From positions 56,367-120,366 of the forward strand of contig NZ_JBEBOY010000007.1 in NCBI RefSeq assembly GCF_040396155.1: a DNA stretch of 64,000 nucleotides. Reading direction: 5' to 3'. The translations under genes and the position numbers were made by a program. Shown piece by piece: positions 26,925 to 35,224 of this stretch. The stretch comes from Tissierella praeacuta_A (GTDB lineage: Bacteria > Bacillota > Clostridia > Tissierellales > Tissierellaceae). A model generated the notes under the pieces. That model worked only from the letters and a program-made list of their open reading frames with translations, had not been told where the DNA came from and did no database searches. Position 1 is the first letter of the stretch, and every line of letters begins with the position of its first letter.

Positions 26925-28277
26925 ATGCATAATGTTTTAGTTATAGATGATGAAATTTCAATCCTTACTGCTTTAAGATTTGCTCTTGAAGACCACTTCA
27001 ACGTATATACAACTGCAGATGTTTTAGATGGTTTAGAAATAATTAATAATAAAAATATAGACTTAGTCTTACTTGATCAGTATTTAGGTGATTATAAAGG
27101 TCTTGAAGTATTAAATACCATAAAGTCTGAAAATCCAAGAGTAATTGTAATTGCAATGACAGCCTATGGCTCCATCGAAGATTCTATTGAAGCAATTCAA
27201 AGGGGAGCTTATTATTATATTACTAAGCCTCTTGATATAAACGGTCTAATATCTTTAATAAATAAAGCCCTTGATTATCAATCACTTTCCGAACAAGTGG
27301 AGGATTTAACGAGAAAGGTTAATGCAGATAAATCTAGTTTAAAAATGGTTTCCTCTAGTCATGCTATGAATGAAGTATTTAAAATGATTGACAGGGTAAA
27401 AGATGTGGACATTACAGTTCTTGTATCTGGAGAATCAGGTACGGGAAAGGAGCTTATTGCTAAAGCAATTCATGAAACAAGCAGAAGAAAAAATCAAAAT
27501 ATGGAAATAATAAATTGTGCAGCAATACCTCATAATCTTTTAGAATCTGAATTATTTGGATACGAAAAAGGTGCCTTTACTGGTGCCAATAATAAGTATA
27601 AGGGGAAATTTGAATTAGCTCATAAGGGAACTTTATTTTTAGATGAAATTGGTGATATGGATATACAATTACAAGCAAAACTTTTAAGAGTTATACAGGA
27701 AAAGACAATTACTCCCCTTGGAAGTGAAAAGTCTATACCTGTTGATTTTAGGTTAATAGCGGCTACGAATCTAAATCTAAGTGCTGAAGTTAAAAAGGGA
27801 AATTTTAGGGAAGATTTATTCTTCCGCTTAAATGTTGTTAATATAGAAGCCCCTCCTTTGAGAAACAGAAAGGAAGATATTCCAGCACTTACAAAACATT
27901 TTATAAATAAATTTAGTAAGGCTTTTAATAAAGATGTTACTGGCATAAGCAGAGTTGCTATAGATGTTTTAGAAAATCATGATTATCCAGGTAATGTCAG
28001 AGAACTTCAAAATATTATTGAGCGAGCAGTAGCTCTTGCTGATAAAAGTACTATTCAGATACAAGATTTGCCAAGTGAAATCATTCCCAATACTCATAGG
28101 GTTTTATTAAGCGAAAATGTTCCTATCTATATTGGTGATACTATAGAGTCTGCTGAAAAAAAGCTAATTCTTGCTACACTGGAATATTGCAATAACAATA
28201 AAAGAAAAACTGCAAAAATGCTAGGTATGAGTGAAAGACATCTTTATAATAAATTAAATCAATATAATGTAATATAA
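26925..28277 (+). CDS. NtrC-type sigma-54-dependent response regulator
   Basis: A 450-residue three-domain activator: receiver domain (VLVIDDE, phospho-acceptor Asp in LVLLDQYLGDYKG near residue 52, Lys in YITKPLD), AAA+ domain with Walker A GESGTGKE near 170, the sigma-54 contact loop GAFTGA, Walker B LFLDEIGDMD, and a Fis-type HTH at the C-terminus (RKTAKMLGMSERHLYNKL). It follows the kinase gene with an AGGAG ribosome site. Its most likely target is the sigma-54 promoter at 25131-25147. Confidence 0.92.
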   Translation: MHNVLVIDDEISILTALRFALEDHFNVYTTADVLDGLEIINNKNIDLVLLDQYLGDYKGLEVLNTIKSENPRVIVIAMTAYGSIEDSIEAIQRGAYYYITKPLDINGLISLINKALDYQSLSEQVEDLTRKVNADKSSLKMVSSSHAMNEVFKMIDRVKDVDITVLVSGESGTGKELIAKAIHETSRRKNQNMEIINCAAIPHNLLESELFGYEKGAFTGANNKYKGKFELAHKGTLFLDEIGDMDIQLQAKLLRVIQEKTITPLGSEKSIPVDFRLIAATNLNLSAEVKKGNFREDLFFRLNVVNIEAPPLRNRKEDIPALTKHFINKFSKAFNKDVTGISRVAIDVLENHDYPGNVRELQNIIERAVALADKSTIQIQDLPSEIIPNTHRVLLSENVPIYIGDTIESAEKKLILATLEYCNNNKRKTAKMLGMSERHLYNKLNQYNVI

Positions 28278-28324
28278 AAATAAGTATCACAAATGGTGCC
28301 AGGCACCATTTATGATACTTATTT
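28276..28324. repeat. Palindromic repeat copy 1 (GGTGCCAGGCACC)
   Basis: Near-perfect inverted repeat with 24-base arms centred on CAAATGGTGCCAGGCACCAT. It lies between the convergent response-regulator and AtuA-like small genes and overlaps the regulator's stop codon, so it can act as a terminator in both directions. A second copy with one base difference is at 32971-33019. Confidence 0.85.
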
Positions 28325-28325
28325 A

Positions 28326-28631
28326 TTACAATTCTATTTCCATTTCCAGAAGTGCCATTCCAAGAGACTTCCCATGTTTATCTATAGCAAGACTTCTGGT
28401 GACCCCTCCTCCTAAGGATTCTTCCAATACAAAATTAAATGCGCATATATTATCAAGTTCGTATCTTTTAACTCCACCAAAACATATTTCAGAAAAGAAT
28501 TCTTCTACTCTCTTTGCAGTTAAAAATTCTTTAAGCATAGGATAATCTTTTTCATCATATGGAATAACAGCAATATTGGACATATTACCTTTATCTCCAG
28601 TTCTGGCATGTGCTATTTCTTTAAGTTTCAT
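28326..28631 (-). CDS. AtuA-like small protein (C-terminal AtuA domain)
   Basis: About 101 residues matching the separate C-terminal ferredoxin-fold domain of AtuA-family proteins: KEIAHARTGDKGNMSNIAVI at the N-terminus and ICAFNFVLEESLGGGVTRSL near residue 65. In pseudomonads it is fused to the large AtuA domain; here it is a separate gene after the large-domain gene, separated by two bases. The ATG at 28631 follows TTGGGAGGTATAGAC. Its biochemical role is unknown. Confidence 0.8.
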   Translation of the reverse strand: MKLKEIAHARTGDKGNMSNIAVIPYDEKDYPMLKEFLTAKRVEEFFSEICFGGVKRYELDNICAFNFVLEESLGGGVTRSLAIDKHGKSLGMALLEMEIEL

Positions 28632-28633
28632 GT

Positions 28634-29983
28634 CTATACCTCCCAATAGATAATCTCAGTATTTATATCTTCCTTCGGAATAATAATCCCGCCTACTGAT
28701 AATACTTGTCTCACTTGGGACTCTATTCCTGAAGAACCTGCAGGTCCATTTGTATAAAGATAGTCTAATTCTTGAGCTATAAGCATTGCATCTTCAAATT
28801 TCTTTGTTCTCCCGCTTATTCTAAGTCTTATCTCACTATGCTCTTTAGGGGCAAAGCTATCTGAAATATTTGTTTTATATAAAGAATTATAACCTATATA
28901 ATCAGTTCTGTACTCATCTATATTAGCACCCACAATCTTTAATCGTTTTTCAATTATATCAGCACACATCTTCGCACGAGGAAGGGAATTTAATCCGCCA
29001 AAACTTACTTCACCTTCACCAATATAGCAATCACAATACCCAACATTTACTTTATAAGTATCAGGTACTCCTCTTGACATAGCTCCCGTTACAAATACAA
29101 TATCTTTCTCAATTTGTTTAAAAGCAACATTTGTAAAATCAACTATTGCATTAGGAGTAATATAGCAAGATGGATCTGTAATCTCATATAATAATTGTTC
29201 TTTGCATGTACGTAGGGATACTTCACCGCCTGAACCCTCGACCTTAGTAACTATAAAATCTCCAGTTTCTTCTATTTCAGCAATTGGATGACCTAGAATA
29301 TGGAGATCTTCTACATCTTTATATCCTGGATCTGCAAAATATCCTCCTGTGATCTGTCCTCCGCATTCTAAGAGATGCCCCAGTAAAGTTGCCTGCCCTA
29401 TCTCATATAAATCATTTTCTGTCCATCTAAATTCATGCATCATAGGCCCTACAAATAATGCCACATCAGCAACACGTCCTGTAACTACTATATCTGCTCC
29501 CTTATCAAGGGCTTCTTTTATCGCTTCGGCTCCTAAATATACATTTGCTGATATTATTTCAGCGTCAAGCTCTCCCAGAGTTTTTGTACTTTGCCACATT
29601 ATTATATCTTTATACTTATCTAGACCCTCCGTTATATTATCCCCTGAAACCATAGCAATTTTAATATCTGTAATATCCATTTCTTTTGCAATTTTCATTA
29701 TGAGACGAACAGCAGCCTCAGGATTTGCCGCCCCCATATTAGTTACTATTTTTACTCCTTTCTCTTTTGCTTGCTTTAGAATACCTCTCATTCTCGCCTC
29801 AAGCATTGGAGTATATCCCTTTGATGGATCCTTTAATTTTTGTTGTTGATTATTTGCAATTGTTCTTTCAGCAAGGCATTCAAATACAATATAGTCAATA
29901 TCTCCTTCTTCCACCAGCTCTATTGCTGGTTCCAATCTATCATAGGAGCATCCTGCTCCACATCCTATTCTAACTTTTTTCAT
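28634..29983 (-). CDS. AtuA/DUF1446 family protein
   Basis: About 449 residues of the acyclic terpene utilisation AtuA (DUF1446) family: VRIGCGAGCSYDRLEPAIEL at the N-terminus, IVTNMGAANPEAAVRLIMKI near 85, ADIVVTGRVADVALFVGPMM near 180 and GHLLECGGQITGGYFADPGY near 220. Pseudomonas AtuA is linked to terpene catabolism, but most members have no proven reaction. The ATG at 29983 with AAGGGAGC is chosen over a longer frame. It follows a three-gene uptake system, suggesting that it acts on the imported compound. Confidence 0.85.
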   Translation of the reverse strand: MKKVRIGCGAGCSYDRLEPAIELVEEGDIDYIVFECLAERTIANNQQQKLKDPSKGYTPMLEARMRGILKQAKEKGVKIVTNMGAANPEAAVRLIMKIAKEMDITDIKIAMVSGDNITEGLDKYKDIIMWQSTKTLGELDAEIISANVYLGAEAIKEALDKGADIVVTGRVADVALFVGPMMHEFRWTENDLYEIGQATLLGHLLECGGQITGGYFADPGYKDVEDLHILGHPIAEIEETGDFIVTKVEGSGGEVSLRTCKEQLLYEITDPSCYITPNAIVDFTNVAFKQIEKDIVFVTGAMSRGVPDTYKVNVGYCDCYIGEGEVSFGGLNSLPRAKMCADIIEKRLKIVGANIDEYRTDYIGYNSLYKTNISDSFAPKEHSEIRLRISGRTKKFEDAMLIAQELDYLYTNGPAGSSGIESQVRQVLSVGGIIIPKEDINTEIIYWEV

Positions 29984-30002
29984 ATTTAAGCTCCCTTCTT
30001 CA

Positions 30003-30042
30003 AATGCAGCCACAGTAGAATAAGTCAACTGTGGCCGCATTT
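30003..30042 (-). other. Intercistronic hairpin upstream of AtuA gene
   Basis: A 13-base stem (AATGCAGCCACAG / CTGTGGCCGCATT, one G-U pair in the minus-strand RNA) with a 14-base loop, directly after the permease gene and before the AtuA ribosome site. There is no T run after it on the minus strand, so mRNA processing or stabilisation is more likely than termination. Confidence 0.5.
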
Positions 30043-30048
30043 ATTTTC

Positions 30049-30822
30049 TTATTTATTTTCATTAAGAGTCCAAAACAATATCTTCTTTTTCAACTTCTCA
30101 AATAAAAGCATAACAACAACTATAAAACACCCCATAAATAATAACCCAGCAATTACCCTTGCATAATCAGAGAAATCCGCATAATATTGGATGAAATGCC
30201 CCAGTCCAGAATTTGTTGCAAACATCTCAGCTATTGCAAGCAAAATAAATGCAAAATTCAGAGCCGTTCCCGCTCCTGCTAAAATAGACGGCGCAGCAGC
30301 AGGCAAAATTACATTAAATAGCTTTTTATAACCCTTTAATTCTAATACCTTAGCATTATCCAAATATTTTTGATCTATTAGAACAATTCCATTTATAGTG
30401 CCATTTAAAAACGGCCAAAAACATCCTATAAAGATAACAGCTACAGATGACAAATAAAAAGTCGGCATAATAGCAATAAGATACGGTGTCATCATAGACG
30501 GTGGAATCGGATTAAGTGCAAATATAATTGGTTTCAGATTTTTATTTAATTTTGGATTAGTTCCTATTAGAATCCCTAGTAATATACCGGAAAAAGCAGC
30601 ACCAAAATATCCTGGTATCAAAAGTTTTGAAGAACTAATGAGACTCTTCCACAATTTAGGCATTGAATCATAGAATTTAGGCCCAATTTTTGAAAATCCC
30701 GGAAATAATACTGGATCAAGAACATTATAAACATCAGTAGCAAATAGATAAATTAAAAATGCTGAAATTAGAATTATAATAGTCCCTATATAATTTTTGA
30801 TGTTTTTTTTACCTTTTAACAC
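30049..30822 (-). CDS. ABC transporter permease (SsuC/TauC-like)
   Basis: A 257-residue membrane protein of the BPD_transp_1 family with six hydrophobic segments. The EAA-type loop NAKVLELKGYKKLFNVILPA followed by AAPSILAGAGTALNFAFILL near residues 160-195 contacts the ATPase. It pairs with the NMT1-type binding protein and SsuB-like ATPase encoded upstream. Substrates of this family include sulfonates, nitrate, pyrimidine precursors and aromatic acids; none can be chosen from the sequence. Confidence 0.85.
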   Translation of the reverse strand: MLKGKKNIKNYIGTIIILISAFLIYLFATDVYNVLDPVLFPGFSKIGPKFYDSMPKLWKSLISSSKLLIPGYFGAAFSGILLGILIGTNPKLNKNLKPIIFALNPIPPSMMTPYLIAIMPTFYLSSVAVIFIGCFWPFLNGTINGIVLIDQKYLDNAKVLELKGYKKLFNVILPAAAPSILAGAGTALNFAFILLAIAEMFATNSGLGHFIQYYADFSDYARVIAGLLFMGCFIVVVMLLFEKLKKKILFWTLNENK

Positions 30823-30870
30823 TTATGCTCACCTACTATTGTAGTAAATACCATCTAGGCATCCCTGAAT

Positions 30871-31998
30871 TTATTTTAATGTTTCTGAATTATAGCTTAC
30901 AAATTTTTCTTGAAGTTCCTTATAGAATGCCTCATCAGGATTTTCAACTGTAAGCTCATCTAAAGCTTCTTTATATATCTTTACATTAATATGGTCATTT
31001 ACATCTATATCAGCTGGATCAATGTATTTCATATCAATTAAACGATTCCACATATAGCGAACTCCATCACTCTTAGGATCCGTATCAAAAACTTGATTTG
31101 TTTCAAGAAGCATAGTTCTTGCATTTTCTTCATCTAGTTCAAGGTACTTCATATTTAATTGAACTGCATACTCTGGCTCTTCTTTCAATACCTTTTCAGC
31201 ACGTATATATGAACGTAAAAATGCCTTTACAGCATCCCTATTTTCTTCAATCCATGCTGTGTTTGCAACTGGTCGACAGCAGACATGAACTGGATCCCAA
31301 AATTCATTACTCCAAGCAATAGTTTTTAGACCTGCCTCAAGGGACTGTAAATATGTTGAATTTGTTCCTATACCAATATCCGCATTTCCTGATTTAACAG
31401 CTTCTAACACTTCACTTGGTTTTTTAAATTCGAGAATAGTTACATCCTTTTCTAAATCATAACCAGACTCCATCATAGCTCCACGCCATACAATATCAGG
31501 AGTATACATTCTTGCCGTAGCGACCTTTTTACCAACAAATGACTCTAAACCTTTGTATTCTAAGTCTGATACAGCATAAACAGGCATACCACCAGATAAA
31601 TATCCACCAAATATGGTAAAATCTGCACCATTTGTAACATATGTAAGAGGTGCTGCAGTTCCAAAAGAAACAGCTATGTCAATCTTTTTAGCTTGTAATG
31701 CTGTTAAAGCATCTGTTGAATTAGAAAATGGAACAAGATCAATTTCAATACCTTCCTCTGCTGCAATTCCTTTATCAATAGCAATAAATCCTAAAATATT
31801 TCCTGTCCCCGGATTATATGCCACATTTATTTTATGTGGTTCTTTTTTATCAGTTGTCTCAGGTGCTTCCGACGTTCCTGTTACTTCCACATCATCTTTT
31901 ACTTTATCTGTTTCTTTGCTGCTACAACCAACCACAACTCCTACTAACATAAATACTGCAAGTGTCAATGTAATAAAACGCATCTTTTTCTGTCTCAT
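30871..31998 (-). CDS. ABC transporter substrate-binding lipoprotein (NMT1/SsuA-like)
   Basis: About 375 residues with a lipoprotein signal peptide (lipobox VGVVVGC near residue 25) and a charged linker, then an NMT1/THI5-like binding domain: INVAYNPGTGNILGFIAIDK, ALQAKKIDIAVSFGTAAPL and VGKKVATARMYTPDIVWRGA. The ATG at 31998 is favoured by GGGAGATTGTAAG. It overlaps the end of the ATPase gene and is followed by the permease gene. Ligand unknown. Confidence 0.85.
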   Translation of the reverse strand: MRQKKMRFITLTLAVFMLVGVVVGCSSKETDKVKDDVEVTGTSEAPETTDKKEPHKINVAYNPGTGNILGFIAIDKGIAAEEGIEIDLVPFSNSTDALTALQAKKIDIAVSFGTAAPLTYVTNGADFTIFGGYLSGGMPVYAVSDLEYKGLESFVGKKVATARMYTPDIVWRGAMMESGYDLEKDVTILEFKKPSEVLEAVKSGNADIGIGTNSTYLQSLEAGLKTIAWSNEFWDPVHVCCRPVANTAWIEENRDAVKAFLRSYIRAEKVLKEEPEYAVQLNMKYLELDEENARTMLLETNQVFDTDPKSDGVRYMWNRLIDMKYIDPADIDVNDHINVKIYKEALDELTVENPDEAFYKELQEKFVSYNSETLK

Positions 31999-31999
31999 C

Positions 32000-32800
32000 T
32001 TACAATCTCCCTTCAATCAATTTTTCTTCGATATCTTTATTTATAATATGGATAAGCTTATTTCGTAATTCTAAGGTTTCCTCATTTTTAAACAAAGAGT
32101 CTCGGTCAACTTTTTCTTCATCTTTAAAAGAATGTGTGTAAATGATTTTACTAGGACTTGAACCGAATACAAATATTTTTGTAGATAAAAATAAAGCTTC
32201 ATCTACATCATGGGTAACAAATAAGATAGTCTTTCTGTTTTCCTTATCTTTTCGCCAAAGATCTAATACCATGTCCTGTAATTTAGCACGTGTAACGGCA
32301 TCTAAAGCACCAAAAGGCTCGTCCATGAGTAAAATAGGAGGATCTAAAGCAAAAGATCGACATATGGCAGAGCGTTGGCGCATACCTCCCGAAAGTTCAT
32401 TTGGATATTTATCAAATGTGGATTCTTCAAGACCTACCTTTTTCAAATAATACAAAGTACGCTTTTTCAATTCCTTTTTACTCTCATTTCTAAACTTTTG
32501 CTGCAAGGAAAGTACAATATTCTTTCCTGTAGTTAACCATGGAAATAAGCTATAGTCTTGGAAAACTACACCTCTATCCAGACTTGCTCCTTGTAATGGC
32601 TTATCTCCAACAAAAATAGTGCCTGAATTTGGTTCTGATAGTCCTGCCATCAATCTAAGGAAGGTGCTTTTACCACATCCAGATTGACCTAGCAGACAAA
32701 CAAAGTCTCCGGCCTCTATTTTCATATTTATATTTTCAAGAATAGGATTCTCGTCATAGGAAAACATAATATTCTCAACTGTAATGTCATGCATAGTCAA
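32000..32800 (-). CDS. ABC transporter ATP-binding protein (SsuB/TauB-like)
   Basis: A 266-residue ATPase: Walker A GQSGCGKSTFLRLMAG near residue 40, Q-loop VVFQDYSLFPWLTTGKNI, signature LSGGMRQRSAICRSFALDPP and Walker B LLMDEPFGALDAVTR, all typical of the nitrate/sulfonate/bicarbonate group. It is the first gene of the operon, so the order is ATPase, binding protein, permease, AtuA, AtuA-small. AGGAGGGTTGACT precedes the ATG. Confidence 0.9.
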   Translation of the reverse strand: MTMHDITVENIMFSYDENPILENINMKIEAGDFVCLLGQSGCGKSTFLRLMAGLSEPNSGTIFVGDKPLQGASLDRGVVFQDYSLFPWLTTGKNIVLSLQQKFRNESKKELKKRTLYYLKKVGLEESTFDKYPNELSGGMRQRSAICRSFALDPPILLMDEPFGALDAVTRAKLQDMVLDLWRKDKENRKTILFVTHDVDEALFLSTKIFVFGSSPSKIIYTHSFKDEEKVDRDSLFKNEETLELRNKLIHIINKDIEEKLIEGRL

Positions 32801-32970
32801 CCCTCCTGCACCTATGTGATATTAATATTCTAAATTACCATATAATTTTATTGTATTTGCTAACTCAAATCAAATTAAGAATAATTATAACATTTATCAT
32901 ATATATAGATTGTTTCTATAGCAAATTTAAGACTATTATTTAACAAAAAACGGATATACAAACTGAATAT

Positions 32971-33019
32971 AAAAATAAGTATCACAAATGGTGCCAGGCA
33001 CCATTTGTGATACTTATTT
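32971..33019. repeat. Palindromic repeat copy 2 (GGTGCCAGGCACC)
   Basis: Perfect inverted repeat with the same core CAAATGGTGCCAGGCACCAT and the same outer arms (AAATAAGTATCA / TGATACTTATTT) as the copy at 28276-28324. It overlaps the stop codon of the XdhC-type gene and is followed by T runs, so it can terminate that operon. Confidence 0.85.
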
Positions 33020-33805
33020 TTTCATATGTTTAAGTTTTCCATCATTCTTAATCAATAATATTTCTGACATTATACTCATTGCTATTTCTTCAGGGTTTCC
33101 AGATGATATTTCTAATCCTATTGGTGCATATACTTTATCTATATTTTCCTCTGATATACCCTTATGCCTTAAGTTATCCATCATAGTAATTACTTTACGT
33201 TTACTTCCCATAACCCCTATATATTTTGCATCTGAATTTATAACTTCTGTTAAAGATTCTTCATCATATTTATGACCTCTCGATGCTATGACTATATATG
33301 TATTGTTATCTATCTTATAATCTCTAAGTTTTTCATCTATAGGTCCTAATACTAATTCCTTTGCTAATGGAAATCTTTCATGAGTTAAAAATTCTTTCCT
33401 GTCTTCAAATAATACTATGTCAAAATTAAGTAAAGAAGCAATATTATATATAGCGTATCCAACATGTCCGCCGCCAATTATTAAAAGTTTCGGGTTAATC
33501 TTATATACATCTATAAATACTTCTACTTCTCCCCCACAAATCATCTCAACACCTTTTGTATCTAAAGGTAAGCTTATAGATTTACTATTTCCTTCTCTTA
33601 TGGTTTCAATACAGAGTTCTATAATATGTTTTTCTAAAGCTCCTCCTCCAATAGTCCCATGAATTGAGCCATCTTCTAATACTGCCATCATAGTTCCTAT
33701 TCCTCTAGGAGTTGAACCTTCGGATTTTGTAATCGTGGCAACAGCCAATTCTTTTCCATTATTTATATCCTCTAGAACCTTTTTCATTACTGAAAGATCT
33801 CCCAT
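33014..33805 (-). CDS. XdhC/CoxI family molybdenum hydroxylase maturation protein
   Basis: A 263-residue protein with an N-terminal XdhC_CoxI segment (VATITKSEGSTPRGIGTMMA near residue 20, HGTIGGGALEKHII near 48) and a C-terminal Rossmann domain (PKLLIIGGGHVGYAIYNIAS near 108; ASRGHKYDEESL near 170). XdhC relatives bind and insert the sulfurated molybdenum cofactor into xanthine dehydrogenase. It is the last gene of the molybdenum hydroxylase operon, abutting YqeB. Confidence 0.88.
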   Translation of the reverse strand: MGDLSVMKKVLEDINNGKELAVATITKSEGSTPRGIGTMMAVLEDGSIHGTIGGGALEKHIIELCIETIREGNSKSISLPLDTKGVEMICGGEVEVFIDVYKINPKLLIIGGGHVGYAIYNIASLLNFDIVLFEDRKEFLTHERFPLAKELVLGPIDEKLRDYKIDNNTYIVIASRGHKYDEESLTEVINSDAKYIGVMGSKRKVITMMDNLRHKGISEENIDKVYAPIGLEISSGNPEEIAMSIMSEILLIKNDGKLKHMKK

Positions 33806-34603
33806 TTAAATCTCCCTTCCTTTCTTTAGATACATTATACCTTCTAATACTCCCCCTCCTATTGCTCTAGCCTTGTCTGATATTGTATATGCATATTCTT
33901 CTATTCCACGAGGGTCTATATCTCCTATCTTTTCTCCTTCTTTCACATAAAGCCCTTCCTTTATAATGCCCCTTAGTATACCTGAGATTTCCGCCGCTAC
34001 TTTCACTTCTCCAATTTCACATACTATATCTCCAACTTCTACTTTATCTCCTATATTATAATATGATTTAAATATTCCAGCTTTCTTTGCTCTAATTACC
34101 CTTTCCTCTGTATAACCCATAACGTTTCCAGGAATTCCAGTGTTATTCTCAGCTTTCCCTTTGTATATTACTTTCCCTAAATTATGACCTCTTTTTGTCT
34201 CAACTACTAAATCCACATTCACTCCAGCTTCAAACCCAGGCCCTACACCTATGGTTATAGGAGCCATTTCCCTATTAGTTCCAAGATTCTTCTTAGCAAT
34301 TATACTATCTACTACTGCCATTGGTTTTATACCATCTATTATTTCTCCTTTTTCATCAATGTAAACGGGAATAAATCCATTATCAATATTTTTATATATT
34401 TCATCTAAATTTTTGGTTAAGATAGCCTTAACTCCTTCTACTATAATAGCATTACTATATATGGCTTCACAAAAGGATACTTTCCTTCTAATTGCCAATG
34501 GTTTTTCTATATCTAATACTATTACCTTAAATCCTGCCATAAATAACCTATGAGCTATACCTGTAGCTAAGTCTCCTCCGCCACGAATAACTATTTTCTC
34601 CAT
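33806..34603 (-). CDS. yqeB: YqeB, selenium-dependent molybdenum hydroxylase system protein (EF2563 family)
   Basis: A 265-residue protein beginning KIVIRGGGDLATGIAHRLFM, the N-terminal Rossmann motif diagnostic of the EF2563/YqeB family, with ITIGVGPGFEAGVNVDLVVE near 120 and a C-terminal region VEVGDIVCEIGEVKVAAEIS that resembles a biotinyl-like carrier fold. Comparative genomics ties yqeB and yqeC to enzymes with a labile, non-selenocysteine selenium on molybdenum. Its exact step is unknown. It abuts xdhC with no gap. Confidence 0.88.
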   Translation of the reverse strand: MEKIVIRGGGDLATGIAHRLFMAGFKVIVLDIEKPLAIRRKVSFCEAIYSNAIIVEGVKAILTKNLDEIYKNIDNGFIPVYIDEKGEIIDGIKPMAVVDSIIAKKNLGTNREMAPITIGVGPGFEAGVNVDLVVETKRGHNLGKVIYKGKAENNTGIPGNVMGYTEERVIRAKKAGIFKSYYNIGDKVEVGDIVCEIGEVKVAAEISGILRGIIKEGLYVKEGEKIGDIDPRGIEEYAYTISDKARAIGGGVLEGIMYLKKGREI

Positions 34604-34635
34604 ATCTTATCACCTACTTAGGTATCTTTTGTCAT

Positions 34636-35214
34636 CTAAAATCCAGTTATTTTCAATGCTTCTAAATCCTCTAAACTATCTATGTCCATACCCTGTCTTT
34701 CTTCTTCTATATAAACTTTCTTCACTTTAGGAATATTACTCTTTACTATATCTCTACCACCTTTATCTCCAGTAATCCTTAGAAGTTCTTCTTTGAATAT
34801 AGAAGAAATAATCATAGGCATTCCCCTATGTCCATTATAATAGGGTACTAAAATAGGCAAATCTGAATTATTATATTCTTTAATTAACCTATTTATCAAT
34901 TCAGATGTTATAAAAGGCTGATCCCCTACTAGAAACATATAGGATTTAGAACCTATAGATTCTTTTACTCCTAATTTTAATCCTTCAGATTGACCTAAAT
35001 GAGCATTTTCATTATATATTGTTTTGATATTATACTTCTCTCCTATTTCCTTAACTTCATCAATTCTATAAACTAGAATTATCTCATCTAGGTTTGAACC
35101 AACACATGCCTTAATAACTCTTTCTATTAACTTATTTCCATCTATTTCTATTAATAGCTTGTCCTTTTTCATCCTTCTTGAAAAACCTGATGCTAAAATA
35201 ATCCCTGTTATCAT
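34636..35214 (-). CDS. MocA/MobA-like molybdenum cofactor nucleotidyltransferase
   Basis: A 192-residue NTP-transferase: N-terminal nucleotide loop GIILASGFSRRMKKDKLLIE, FLVGDQPFITSELINRLIKE near residue 95 with the metal-binding Asp, and GHRGMPMIISSIFKEELL near 130. It most resembles MocA/YgfJ, which links CTP or GTP to molybdopterin to make the dinucleotide cofactor of xanthine-dehydrogenase-type enzymes. It sits between yqeC and yqeB with short gaps in the same operon. The nucleotide used is not predicted. Confidence 0.85.
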   Translation of the reverse strand: MITGIILASGFSRRMKKDKLLIEIDGNKLIERVIKACVGSNLDEIILVYRIDEVKEIGEKYNIKTIYNENAHLGQSEGLKLGVKESIGSKSYMFLVGDQPFITSELINRLIKEYNNSDLPILVPYYNGHRGMPMIISSIFKEELLRITGDKGGRDIVKSNIPKVKKVYIEEERQGMDIDSLEDLEALKITGF

Positions 35215-35224
35215 AATTATTCCC

